Assembly (NCBI GenBank): GCA_024336345.1
Contig: JANFOG010000008.1
Location: 1,054,001 to 1,118,000 of the forward strand
Direction of reading: 5' to 3'
Length of the DNA stretch: 64,000 nt
Source of the DNA: Mariannaea sp. PMI_226
Lineage: Eukaryota; Ascomycota; Sordariomycetes; Hypocreales; Nectriaceae
Shown: one piece after another, positions 12,769 to 23,251 of the stretch
Position numbering within the stretch: the first letter of the stretch is position 1
Layout: every line of letters starts with the position of its first letter
The notes under the pieces: generated by a model
What the model was told of the DNA's origin: nothing
What the model saw: only the letters and a program-made list of their open reading frames with translations
The model's database searches: none
Program-made: the position numbers and the translations under genes

Positions 12769-13543
12769 CACTTATTAGAACGGCATGGGGCGACGGTAAT
12801 CCGGCAATCCACTACTATCGGAAGAGCACAAGCTTTGTTTGGTTGAAACAACAAGGCTTCGGGGACCCAGATGCCTGTTTCAAGGATGGCCTAATGGGGT
12901 TTGTTAGAAGGATCATGGCGGGCTTAATTAAGAGCTACACGCTCCGCACGTGGGAAATCATGGGAGGATTTTATGGTTGTCTAGATCCTTCATTGGTGGA
13001 TCCTGGCTCAGGGGTTTTAATATTGCTGTGTAGCCTTTGGGAACTACTGTGTATGTACATACATAGTATATATACGAACGCGGTAAATAAGTTGGGTTAG
13101 TTGTCTGATACAGGATCAGGAGAGGAGGGTAAGGCATAGGTCCAGGGGATCAATCAACAACGGAGAGACGTGCGAAAACATGTTCAAGATGCTATGTACT
13201 ATGTAAGTTGATGCAAGACGGGGGGACCACTAATTTGTAGCCGTCAGAGGTAAAGTTGGTAAAATCTTGGCCTCACACGATGGAGGAGCGAGAGGGGGTC
13301 ATTGGCATCGTCGAGGAAAGCTGACCACATTTTCGGACTTGTGTCAAGACGTAAGTCCCAAATCTGGAATTTGCTGTAATTAAAGATGAAAATCATGGTG
13401 CCCGCGTTTTAAGTCTAACTCGATATAGAAGGAAGATGGATTCCACCTGGTAGATGCATGCCGGAGCCGTGATGACGATGGGATGCAGATGTGATGCAGA
13501 TTAATTCATGATAATTGGAGTATTGCTTCATCATTTTTTATAG

Positions 13544-13567
<24 letters not shown>
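13544..13567. repeat. T24 homopolymer run
   Basis: Twenty-four consecutive T residues in AT-rich intergenic DNA; the longest homopolymer I noticed. No function inferred. Confidence 0.9.
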
Positions 13568-13574
<7 letters not shown>

Positions 13575-15517
13575 CCTTCCGCTGGGTGGTTGACACACAA
13601 GCACATCGGTCTGTTCCCCAGAGTTCGGCATCTCTTCACCCATGTATGAAAAAGAGAATTATTGGGTAATTAATGGGTAATTGGTGGATTGCTCGGTATT
13701 TGGAACCTTTAGGCTGGCTTATTACATAGTTATTTATTCTTGCCCTTCCTAATTTATTCGAGTCCTGATTCGGTATCTTTATTCGTTTTGGCTCAAGCGA
13801 TACATGCACGCATATCTATCTATAGCTAGCCATCCAGGGCAGGATGAGCTCTCCATATAGTACCCATCTAAAAATACCTGCTTTAATAAGACTGCCTCGA
13901 GACAACTTGCCGGCTTATCAATCTACTCATATTTTCGTTACTGTCATTGTACTTTTTTTTTATTTTTTTTTTATTTGGATTTGGGTTCTACACTTAACCT
14001 CCTAATTCTTTCAGTACGTTGTCTTTAATGCACTATGGATGGCATATCGACCTGGAAATTGAGAGGAGTGACATGGTAGGAAACAAAAATGCGTATGTAC
14101 TGATTATCGCATTACTCCGGTCTCAGCTATAACACACTTCATACGTTATTAATAAAGACTGCAGTCCTGTGCGCCTGTAGGACCGAATTGTCATCTTTAT
14201 GCGACGCTACCCTGTGCAATGCAGGCTGGTGGCATTCTTCCGTTTCCAAGAAAACCAAGGATCCAAAAATGCATCGTACCTTTGTCAGCATTATCCAGCG
14301 AGGGCTTATAGGTACTTTGGACCTTCGCGGGGAAACGCATGGCTGAAACAGTACGAACGAGCTGGTGCCGTCCAAATCAATTAGGTGCCTAGATAGAACA
14401 ATCTGGAGATACAGTGCATGGTACATAAAAGATCTTGCAATTGCCAATGTATGCGCGAGACTGGCTCAATATACTCGAGGTAGGTTAGTTATAAGCATAG
14501 TAGGTGTGCTAATCGGGAGAGACCAGTCTTCAGCTTCCCGGCTGGCTTGGAGCTGATCAGCGACAGTGCTTCCCGTGGTGTGGTTCGGGCATTCCGTGAC
14601 AAGCTACTGTGCGTGTACGTGGTACGGAGTGGGGACGGAGTTATTATCATCCAATCTCATGTTTCATACCCATGCATGAACACACATGCAAACATTTTAT
14701 GCGATGCACATTTGCGCATTCGCGATGCACAATAACTTATGACAGGATGCACAAACCCACTAAGTTATGCAATCATTACCCCATCACGTGATTATATCGA
14801 TTGCTGGGCAACTGGGCCAGCAAACACTGGTTGCGACCTGCACTAAGGCAGCTACAGCAAACGGCCCCCCCACTTCGGTCCCAAGACAAGCCAAACAAAG
14901 CCAGTCAAGTACCATGGCAGCAGAATCAGGGCCAAAAACAGTGCAAAAAACCCATGTGAGGTACCAGCCATCTTTCACAGCCATTGAGCGCCACGCGGGC
15001 ACTTGTCTTGCGGCACGTCTCGTCACCCCTCCAACGGCCTGACCCCCGGTAGCTCGAGATGCTCACACTCTATGCTTTCCTCTCCCCGTCTTACCAGAAC
15101 CCTTCTTACATTTTGCGCCAACGGAAACAGAAAAATCAAGGGTTCCGTAGCCTCAGAGTTTATTGAAGCTCTCTCAAAAGCTTCTCTTCTCATTCTCTAC
15201 TTTTTCCAACCACGAACCTTTGCATGCGCAAAAGTATCCAAACCGTTTGTCGGATCAAGATGCGTCCGTCACTGTGGCGAGCTTAAGACAATAGCCCATA
15301 GTTTTACATCACTCATCAATCACCACGAGCATACCAATACTCCTTTCCATCTCTCCATCTATCCGCATTCCCAAAGATTCAACATTCCGATCGAACCCTC
15401 GCTCTCCAACGACTTTATACAATAATTCCTCGCCGTTTTTATCCTTTCACACCTTGACAGACTCCATCAACTGGAAGTACCCGAAACACTGCGTCCCGTC
15501 CCATCGTCGTCGCCAAC

Positions 15518-18240
15518 ATGGCGCCGGTACCCGCAAATCTCTCCGCGCCAGGCGCGGTGACATATGATGCGGATACGATGACGGTCGGCGATGGAACTTG
15601 GAATTTTAACAAGAACACTTTCCTCTTGCCCAACCTGCAAGGTCTCAATTTCGAGACTATGCGATACAATGGTCAGTCAAAACTCTCGACCGCACGTTTG
15701 GTAAAAAAGAACCCACAAAAAACGGGATATCCACTAACACCATGACAACAGGCATGGGAAATAGATTCTCGACAGTAGACGAATATCATACTCTCATCAT
15801 AGTCCATGGAGTCATGGCCGCCATAATATTCTTGTTTCTCCTTCCTTTCTCTGTCATGACCGCACGATTTTACGCAAATCGACCCGGGTTTGCAGTCAAA
15901 TACCATGCTCAACTTGGTATTCTTTCCGGTTTGATGCTTCTCGCTGTGTTCCTCACTGGATACTTTGCTGTTGGGCCCAAGAGAAGCTTGACCAATCCGC
16001 ACCATGGAATTGGTGTTGCCATTTTTACCCTTTTCATTCTACAGCTTGTCGGAGGTCGTCTAGTCAGGCATATTACAAAAGCCCGGTCTCTGCGTATCAT
16101 GATACACCAATGGTCCGGCAGATCTATTGCTCTTTTGGGTATTGCTCAAGTTCCTCTCGGCCTCACTCTATATGGATCTCCCAAGTACCTCTTTATTCTT
16201 TATGCCGTATGGATGAGCTTTCTTGTGCTTGTATACTTTATCCTCAGTTATCAGTCGGAAGGACGTCGCGAGTTTTACATGGGTGACGCACGCTCTGGGC
16301 GGACTGAGACAACTCGCACTCGAATTACAGAATCAGAGTATCTTGCTTCTGATCACAAGACCAACCATGGCGGTAAAGGCAGATGGCTTGGCCCTCTTGC
16401 GGCTGGAGCTGGTTTGTGGGCCTTAACACGAGGACGAAACAAGAACAGGGACCGCAGTCGAAGTCGAAGCCGAAGCCGATCTCCATCTCTTGGGCGAAGT
16501 CGAGTGGCCGGAGCAGTGCCTTCACGACGCGCTTCCACAAGTTACTTCACAGACAAATATTCTGAGCTTCCACCACCCAAAAAGTCCGGTGGTGGAGGCG
16601 GTTTTATGAAGTTCCTAGGTGGTGCTGCAGTAGCGGTTGGTGCTGGAAAACTGGTATCTGGCTTGATGAACAGAAGAGAAGACAGACGCCGTGATGAGGA
16701 ATACTCTGCCGTCTCGACCGAGACGCCACGACGAGACCGATATTACCGAGGAGACCGCTCATATCGAGGGGACCATACTGAGACAGACTTCGCTAGCGAG
16801 GTGACTGAGACGACCAGGAGAGGGCCTGATCTGCCGCGAACTTCTCTAAATCCTCCCAAGAGAAATGTGGCAACTGCAACTTTTACCAGGAGTGATCTCC
16901 ATTCCGGATTGAGTTCAGAACCACCAGCGACCCCGCGACGAGCCACTCAAGCCAATCGTTTCTCAAGACATATTGAAGAATCCGACTATTCATCCTATGT
17001 GAGCCCATCCCGTCGTCCAATGGAGGAGCAGAAGAGTGGTGGAGGGGGAGGATTCTTGGCAGCTATCGGTATGGGTTGGCTTGCGAAGAAGCTGGCAGAC
17101 CGGCGCGCCCAGAAAGAGGAGCAGAGGCTTCGTGATGAAGAGGACATGAGATCCGGTACATCGGTTGCACCCTCAAAATTCACAGGGGATGGCTATCCCT
17201 CGCCAACAAGGAGAGACAGTCGCCGGCCTCCGCCCATGCGACGCGCGACAGGATACCCGGAAACGGTTTTATCTTCTCAAGCCATGACTGAATCGACTAT
17301 TGAATCACGCCCTCCTCGGGGGAACTACATCCCTGCTACTGAAGTTAGTACCATGGCCGCAAGCACTTTACCAGCGAGCACTCTACCACCCAGCACAATG
17401 CCTCCAAGCACAATACCGGCGACCTCCATGCCTACTATGATGCCGGTCCAAGGTATCAGCAGTCATGACTCAAGATCAAGACAGAACATGGAGCACGTGT
17501 CAATGCCGGCGATGCCTCCCGATCCTCAAGGCTTATTTGCCGGAGCGAGAGCTGGGGACTCTGAAACGTCTGAGATGTTACCGGGCGCCAGACATCAGTA
17601 CTCTCGGCAAGGAAGAGCACCGGTCCCCGTGGGCTTAGCTACTGAAAGTGACTTGCCTCCCCCGGAAGAGAGGGTGCGATATGCATCTCCCGCAAGTCTG
17701 AGCGTCAAGCTGAAGGTGCACGATGATCGGGATAGAAACGTAACACTCCGTCGACTTACTGAAGAAGAAGCGGCAAAAGCCCGAGGTAGGAGGGACTCTG
17801 AAAGTAGTATGGAGTCACCCACCTCCAACCGGCGCCGACGATATCGAAGAGACTCGCCGCAGACACGTGCTGAGTCGGCAGCTGAGCGAAGAGCTGAAGA
17901 AGAGGATGATCCCCTCGAAGCTTGGTCTCCCCCGAATCCTGCCTTTGCGAAGGTTAAACGGACCAAGGACTCAGCTTACTACTCGGGCCAGCCTCCGCAA
18001 GGAGGGCCATCTGGATCTGGTATGCCGCCACCTGTCACCCCAGTGGCAGCGCCAGCTATATCTAGCCTAGGCAGCATGAGTGGGAGCCACGGCACTTGGA
18101 GTGCCGCTAGTACCTCACCTCCAGTACCTGTAGGCGCCGCGCCGGCTGGGTCTGCAGCAGATAACAGACGCCGACGCCGACTGGAACGACGACGGGCTAG
18201 CGAGACAAGCAGGCCTGCGGGGAGTGAAATGTTTGATTAG
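15518..18240 (+). CDS. Cytochrome b561-type membrane protein with long disordered tail
   Basis: About 880 residues from two exons, 15518-15671 and 15752-18240, joined across an 80-base GTCAGT...CAG intron. After a short N-terminal segment come roughly five hydrophobic helices (about residues 63-220). Conserved His residues in IIVHG, KYHAQLG, PHHGIG and IHQWSG match the haem-ligand positions of b561 cores, so transmembrane electron transfer is the likely role. There is no DOMON domain. From about residue 225 the protein is hydrophilic and low in complexity, rich in Arg, Ser and Pro. It includes an RS dipeptide run, a run of STLP/STMP-like repeats (about 17358-17430) and three copies of a Gly-rich, hydrophobic, basic module (near 16367, 16585 and 17035). 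I know of conserved fungal proteins with this N-terminus but not of a defined function for the tail. Confidence 0.85.
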
Positions 18241-19384
18241 AGAGACCGGGGCTGAAGATTGTACGTTTTAGTTGATGGAGCTGACCCAAAGGCATTCTGA
18301 CTCTGAAAGCAGTTAAGCGGCGGAGATTTTTTCACAGGTTTAACGACGTCGTGATATATCTCAATAGCAGCAACGGGCGAGTTGTGCATAGTACCTGTTT
18401 GAGGGTCTGTTTGAAAAGGGAAGGGGGAGGGCGTTCCGGAAAATTAATTCGGTGGTGTTATTTTGAGCATTTAAGTCATCAATGTTGGTTACCTATGGGG
18501 ATGTTTTAGATATGAATGAGCAACGAGATGTCTTTGACGAACGAAATCTTTTTGTAAGTTGGAGGAAGAGAAGAGAGCAGAGAGAGGTCAAGGGAGAACC
18601 GGAAGGGATTATTGGTATGGGAATGAAGGATAATTGTTGTTGGTATAGTTTTTATACCGTATTATTGTTAGTGAGATATGAATAACTTATGAACACCTTA
18701 TTTTACCTACCCTGTTGTTCGCTGTTCAATGTCCTTTCAGTCTGGGGGTAATTAGGAATAATTAGTTGCAGTAACTTATACAGATTACATATTAATTAAT
18801 TGACATGATTGATTTATTCTTATGGGGTAGAGCGTTGCCAAGGCGTCCAGAACACACATAGTACATACTATGTAGTAGTGCAGAATACAGATTACGGTGC
18901 AAAATGTTGTATTTATAGGCCTAGTACCTTGCCTAGATGGGTAGTTCGCATACCCTACCCAGCAACTGACTCCACTGTAATCTATGTTTTCTTCAAGTGA
19001 CATCACTGAATATTAGTAGGTATCTACCCCTACGTAGGGAGTGCTGCGCGCTGAATCGTACGTAATGACTAGCATTGCCGAATTGGACCCAATATGGAGC
19101 TTGATCGGAAGGCGCGGTCTACTCCACTCCATGCTCAAATGCCAGCATGTAAGTTACGCACTACGCGAGTGACTTCGCCCAGAGTACTCCGTACACGTAA
19201 AGAGTTGCAGCAGCTCCACCGAAACAAACTCGCCCTGAATCTTTTTTTTGAATGCGCACAAGGACAACTCCCAACATCCCATCACAAAAACCTCCTCGCC
19301 CGCCATTCCAACACGCCCTGCGGGCACCCAATGGCCTAGCCTGAGCCTGCGACTGCGACTGCGATTTCCAATCCCCGCCGAAAC
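18241..19384. other. Intergenic region, b561 gene to GPI13
   Basis: 1.1 kb between two tandem + strand genes. No open frame with a recognisable motif. It should contain the b561 3' UTR and the GPI13 promoter. One exact TACTCCGTA lies at 19185-19193, and the last 150 bases are C/A-rich leader. Confidence 0.65.
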
Positions 19385-22300
19385 ATGGCGCCACGAAGCC
19401 CAAAGTCCAAGGCCAAGCCTCAGGCCCCGCCCTCCGAATACAAGCAGATCGCTGAGCAATGGAAGAAGGCTCAGGCTGCTCGCGACGCCCAGAAGGCTGC
19501 TGCCCAGAGGCAGGGCCTTCCTCCCGCCACCGAGAATGTGCACATGCTCGAAGAGCATCGCGATAAGCTTGACAAGAGGCGCCATGCCCACTTTGAGAAG
19601 CGATGGAGGTGGACCGTGGCCTTCTGGGCCATGTTGCTTGTCATCCATGCCATTGGTATATGGCTCTTTACCGGCGGCTTTCTTCTCACTCGCCTGGTGC
19701 TTGAGGAAAAGTCTAGCTGTACACAGCCGCCTATTGAGAATACCAAGGCTCTCCTGAACATTGACGACGGTTGCTGGCACCCCAAGTCTTTCGACCGAGC
19801 TGTAGTGGTGTTGATTGATGCACTTCGATACGACTTCACGGTCCCCGAAGACCCGAAAGAAGCGCGACATTTCCACAACGCATTCCCATTTCTCTACGAG
19901 ACAGCCCTCAAGTCGCCCCAGAACGCATTTCTTCGACCATTCATCGCGGATCCTCCCACGACAACGCTCCAGCGCCTGAAGGGCTTAACGACTGGCACCC
20001 TGCCAACCTTTATTGACGCCGGAAGCAACTTCGCCGGCACAGCCATTGATGAGGACAACCTCTTGATGCAACTAAAGGAAGGCGGCAAGAAGATTGCCCA
20101 CCTTGGCGATGATACTTGGTGGTCTCTCTTCCCCGGATACTTTGAGCCCAACATCAGCAAGGCTTACGACAGCTTCAATGTCTGGGATTTGCACACGGTG
20201 GACAACGGGGTGATTGACAACATATTCCCCCTCCTTGGAGCGGAGCGGAAGGGTGATTGGGACCTGCTCATTGGACATTGTCTTGGAGTCGACCATGCCG
20301 GTCACCGTTATGGGCCAGATCATCCTGCCATGGCGGCCAAGCTGCAACAAATGGACACATTCATCAGGAAGCTGGTTCAAAACATTGACGATAAGACACT
20401 ACTCATCGTCATGGGCGACCATGGTATGGATAGCAAGGGTGACCATGGCGGCGAGAGTGACGACGAGGTGGAAGCTGCGCTGTGGATGTACTCCAAGAAG
20501 CCCTTCTTCGGCAGAACCGCTCCCGAGTATGCAACTCCTCCGGCCAGCGCCAAGATACGTCCAGTCAACCAAATCGATCTTGTGCCCACCTTGGCCCTCC
20601 TAACAGGAATTCCCATCCCATACAACAGTTTGGGAACCCCTATCGAGGAGGCCTTTGCTGGCGTCAAGGGCAATGACTGGCGAAATCTTGCAGCTGTGTC
20701 ACGACTGGCTTCTGCCGGAATCGAGAGATATCAGGCATCTTACTTCAAGACTCGGAGCATGTCTCAGAGTTCCGAAGCTGGTTCACCAGCTGATCTGTGG
20801 TCTCGAGCGACATCATTGACCAATGACGACCGTGCCATCTACTCCGCCTTCTCGGAGTTCCAGGCGGAGACTCTGCGCATTTACAAGAGTCTCTGGGCTC
20901 GTTTCGATATCCCTCGTATGATCATGGGTATCATAGTCTTTGGCTTGGGGGTTGTTCTGCTTTTGATGTATGCGTCTCGTGACCAGGATGATGAATTTGT
21001 TGTCATGAACGACGCCGAGCTTGATTATGCTGAGCGCAAGCTGGAACTCATGCAATTCCAGGATGAGACTGATGCCCCTCAGGATATCTTTCACAAGGAC
21101 TTGCTGAAGGGAATCTGGGACACAAAGGTACTCTTCACTCTTGCTGTCCTCATTGGGGTCGCTGCATTCCGTCAGCAGTCGATGGATCGTCTCGCCGCGC
21201 TGGTCGTGCTCTTGCTGATCGCAGGCATCGCCTCATCTCTCCATGAAGCTGGAAAGACCATCCTCAACATTCTGCCAGACTCCTTCTGGGGCTGGATGGC
21301 CGTCGTCTTCACCGTCAGCCAGTCAATCGGGTTCGCCTCAAACTCATTCACTATTTGGGAAGACTCTATCCTCCTCTTTTTCATTACTACGTTTGGAATG
21401 GCCAGTGTCATTTCATCGCTTCGTCTTGAATCCAAAGCCAACCGCACCCTTGGTGTCTATCACTCGGTTGCCTTTGTAATTCTTGGACGTCTTGCCTCCT
21501 ACTCGAAGCTGTGCCGCGAGGAGCAGATGCCTTACTGCAATTCAACCTATTACGCCTCCGCATCATCTTCGACATCGGCTCCTTACCAGCTTGTCATTCC
21601 CTTTGTTGTATTCATCGTACTCCCTTCCATCATCAAGTCCTTCCTCGTGCCCAGTAGGTCGTGGGAGGGACTCGCACCCACGTGGATTGGCTACGTCTTC
21701 CGCGGCGGACTGTTCCTCGCGGCTACGTACTGGGTCATCGACACAGCTGACAATGGTGACTGGTTTGTTGGGAAGATTCCCGAAGGCAGCCTGAAGACCG
21801 TCGGCGTGTATGTTGCTCAGGTGGTCCTCGCCTTGGCGTTCGTAGCTGGCTCGACTGCTTTCGTCTGGGCGCCCCCATGCGTCACGATCTTGACTACCCC
21901 TTCTGCCTCAGGGCGGCCCACTGTGGCTATTCTGGGATATGCCAACGCCATCGGCTCTCGATATCTTCTTTTGCCTCTCAACATTTTAATAGGTTGCTTG
22001 CTCCTCTCCAAGCCAATGGGCTCCGGAGCCCTTGCCATCATGATGTGGCAGATCCTCTCACTGGCTGAGATCCTTGACCTCAACGACCTGAAGACAAACC
22101 CCATCGGTCCTGTCATGCTCGCCCTCCTTGGAAACTTTTACTATTTCAAGACGGGTCACCAGGCTACGCTGTCCAGCATCCAGTGGGACAGCGCTTTTAT
22201 CCCGCTCTTTACCATCCGCTACCCTTGGACTCCTATCGTCGTCGCCCTCAACACCTTTGGCGGCCAGATCCTGGCTGCCGCCTGCGTGCCGCTCCTCGCC

Positions 22301-22576
22301 ATCTGGAAGGTCGGCCCCAAGCAGAAGAACGTGCTTGAAACCACAGCCCGTAGTCTCGGCGTCTTTATCGCCTACTTCGCCGTGGAAGCCCTGGCCACCA
22401 TGAGCTGGGCCGGCTGGTTGCGTCGTCATCTCATGCTGTACCGCGTTTTCAACCCACGCTTCATGCTCGCCGGCGCTGTGCTGCTCGTGCTCGACCTCGT
22501 TGTCATCCTTGTCACCTTGACGGGTGTGCGGAGCAACACGCTATCTCTCGGCGAGGTGTTTGGTTTCGCGGATTAA
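19385..22576 (+). CDS. GPI13: GPI ethanolamine phosphate transferase 3 (Gpi13 / PIG-O)
   Basis: A 1063-residue ER membrane enzyme that adds ethanolamine phosphate to the third mannose of the GPI anchor precursor, the group through which the protein is later attached. It is a single exon. An N-terminal hydrophobic anchor lies near residues 80-100. The lumenal alkaline-phosphatase-fold domain follows, with LIDALRYDF (Asp145), TTTLQRLKGLTTG, LGVDHAGHRYGP and MGDHGMDSKGDHGG supplying the metal-binding Asp and His residues. The C-terminal half is a series of hydrophobic segments. Length and motif order match Gpi13 rather than Mcd4 or Gpi7. The start ATG at 19385 follows an AAAC context. Neighbours on both sides are unrelated. 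Confidence 0.95.
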   Translation: MAPRSPKSKAKPQAPPSEYKQIAEQWKKAQAARDAQKAAAQRQGLPPATENVHMLEEHRDKLDKRRHAHFEKRWRWTVAFWAMLLVIHAIGIWLFTGGFLLTRLVLEEKSSCTQPPIENTKALLNIDDGCWHPKSFDRAVVVLIDALRYDFTVPEDPKEARHFHNAFPFLYETALKSPQNAFLRPFIADPPTTTLQRLKGLTTGTLPTFIDAGSNFAGTAIDEDNLLMQLKEGGKKIAHLGDDTWWSLFPGYFEPNISKAYDSFNVWDLHTVDNGVIDNIFPLLGAERKGDWDLLIGHCLGVDHAGHRYGPDHPAMAAKLQQMDTFIRKLVQNIDDKTLLIVMGDHGMDSKGDHGGESDDEVEAALWMYSKKPFFGRTAPEYATPPASAKIRPVNQIDLVPTLALLTGIPIPYNSLGTPIEEAFAGVKGNDWRNLAAVSRLASAGIERYQASYFKTRSMSQSSEAGSPADLWSRATSLTNDDRAIYSAFSEFQAETLRIYKSLWARFDIPRMIMGIIVFGLGVVLLLMYASRDQDDEFVVMNDAELDYAERKLELMQFQDETDAPQDIFHKDLLKGIWDTKVLFTLAVLIGVAAFRQQSMDRLAALVVLLLIAGIASSLHEAGKTILNILPDSFWGWMAVVFTVSQSIGFASNSFTIWEDSILLFFITTFGMASVISSLRLESKANRTLGVYHSVAFVILGRLASYSKLCREEQMPYCNSTYYASASSSTSAPYQLVIPFVVFIVLPSIIKSFLVPSRSWEGLAPTWIGYVFRGGLFLAATYWVIDTADNGDWFVGKIPEGSLKTVGVYVAQVVLALAFVAGSTAFVWAPPCVTILTTPSASGRPTVAILGYANAIGSRYLLLPLNILIGCLLLSKPMGSGALAIMMWQILSLAEILDLNDLKTNPIGPVMLALLGNFYYFKTGHQATLSSIQWDSAFIPLFTIRYPWTPIVVALNTFGGQILAAACVPLLAIWKVGPKQKNVLETTARSLGVFIAYFAVEALATMSWAGWLRRHLMLYRVFNPRFMLAGAVLLVLDLVVILVTLTGVRSNTLSLGEVFGFAD

Positions 22577-23251
22577 AAAGGGGATTCAGTCCGCATTTGG
22601 AGGAAGACTAGTTTTTCTCCTCCGATGCTTACTCTTTTTTTTTTTCCCCAAATATACCGTCCCCATCGCAAAGCTCGGGACGGGGAAATATCTATAACAC
22701 ATGTACGAAATGTAGGATTACGTGGGAGAGGGAAAGGGGCGTGTAGGGAGTGTGTGCTACTTGACATGTCAGGAAAACAAGAAACCTGGCTACTTCACAT
22801 TTTTTTTTTCTCATTGTGTCACTAAAGCTTGGGAAGGCAGAAAGGAACAAAAAAAATGGTGTCATACAGTATGATAGAGCATATAATCGAGGGGAATATA
22901 TCCTGTGCTCAGTTTTACCATTTTACTATTAGAGGATGTGTCTCAGGTCCGTCTCGATCTCGTAGAATTCATATCAGTCCTTTTCTATCTCATAATAAGT
23001 CTCAACCGCCCATGATTTTTTTTTCTTTTGGGGAATGGATCTCCTCTAGCGTCATATCTGTAGCTTTAGGCAATCAAGTCTGCCTCTGTACTAATAACTA
23101 GGATCAAGAATTCTGACTTGGTCGCCCAAGAGTAGCTGCATGTATTTAGACGCCGTCTGTCCTCAATCCCAGTCACACCCTAGCATTTACGCAAACCAGC
23201 CCACACATGGCCATCTTGGCTCTCATCCAGAATTTTATCGCATATGCTCAT
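22577..23251. other. Convergent 3' intergenic region, GPI13 and WG/GW-tail gene
   Basis: 675 bases receiving the 3' ends of two converging genes. Several short T runs; open frames under 91 codons without motifs. Nothing else seen. Confidence 0.65.

Larger units (their letters stand above)
12650..15517. other. Divergent intergenic region, GH5 and b561 genes
   Basis: 2.9 kb between two divergently transcribed genes with no supported coding sequence. A 134-codon frame at 12696-13100 starts at GTG and has no motif. The stretch contains a T24 run (13544-13567), AT-rich DNA (13500-14000) and short T/A tracts near 13951-13973. The right end, about 15300-15517, is C/T-rich and is the probable leader of the b561 gene; it holds a short upstream ORF from the ATG at 15059. 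Confidence 0.6.

Noticed and set aside
12696..13100. 134-codon + frame upstream of the GH5 gene
   Set aside because: Starts at GTG, lies in the GH5 promoter, and has no motif.
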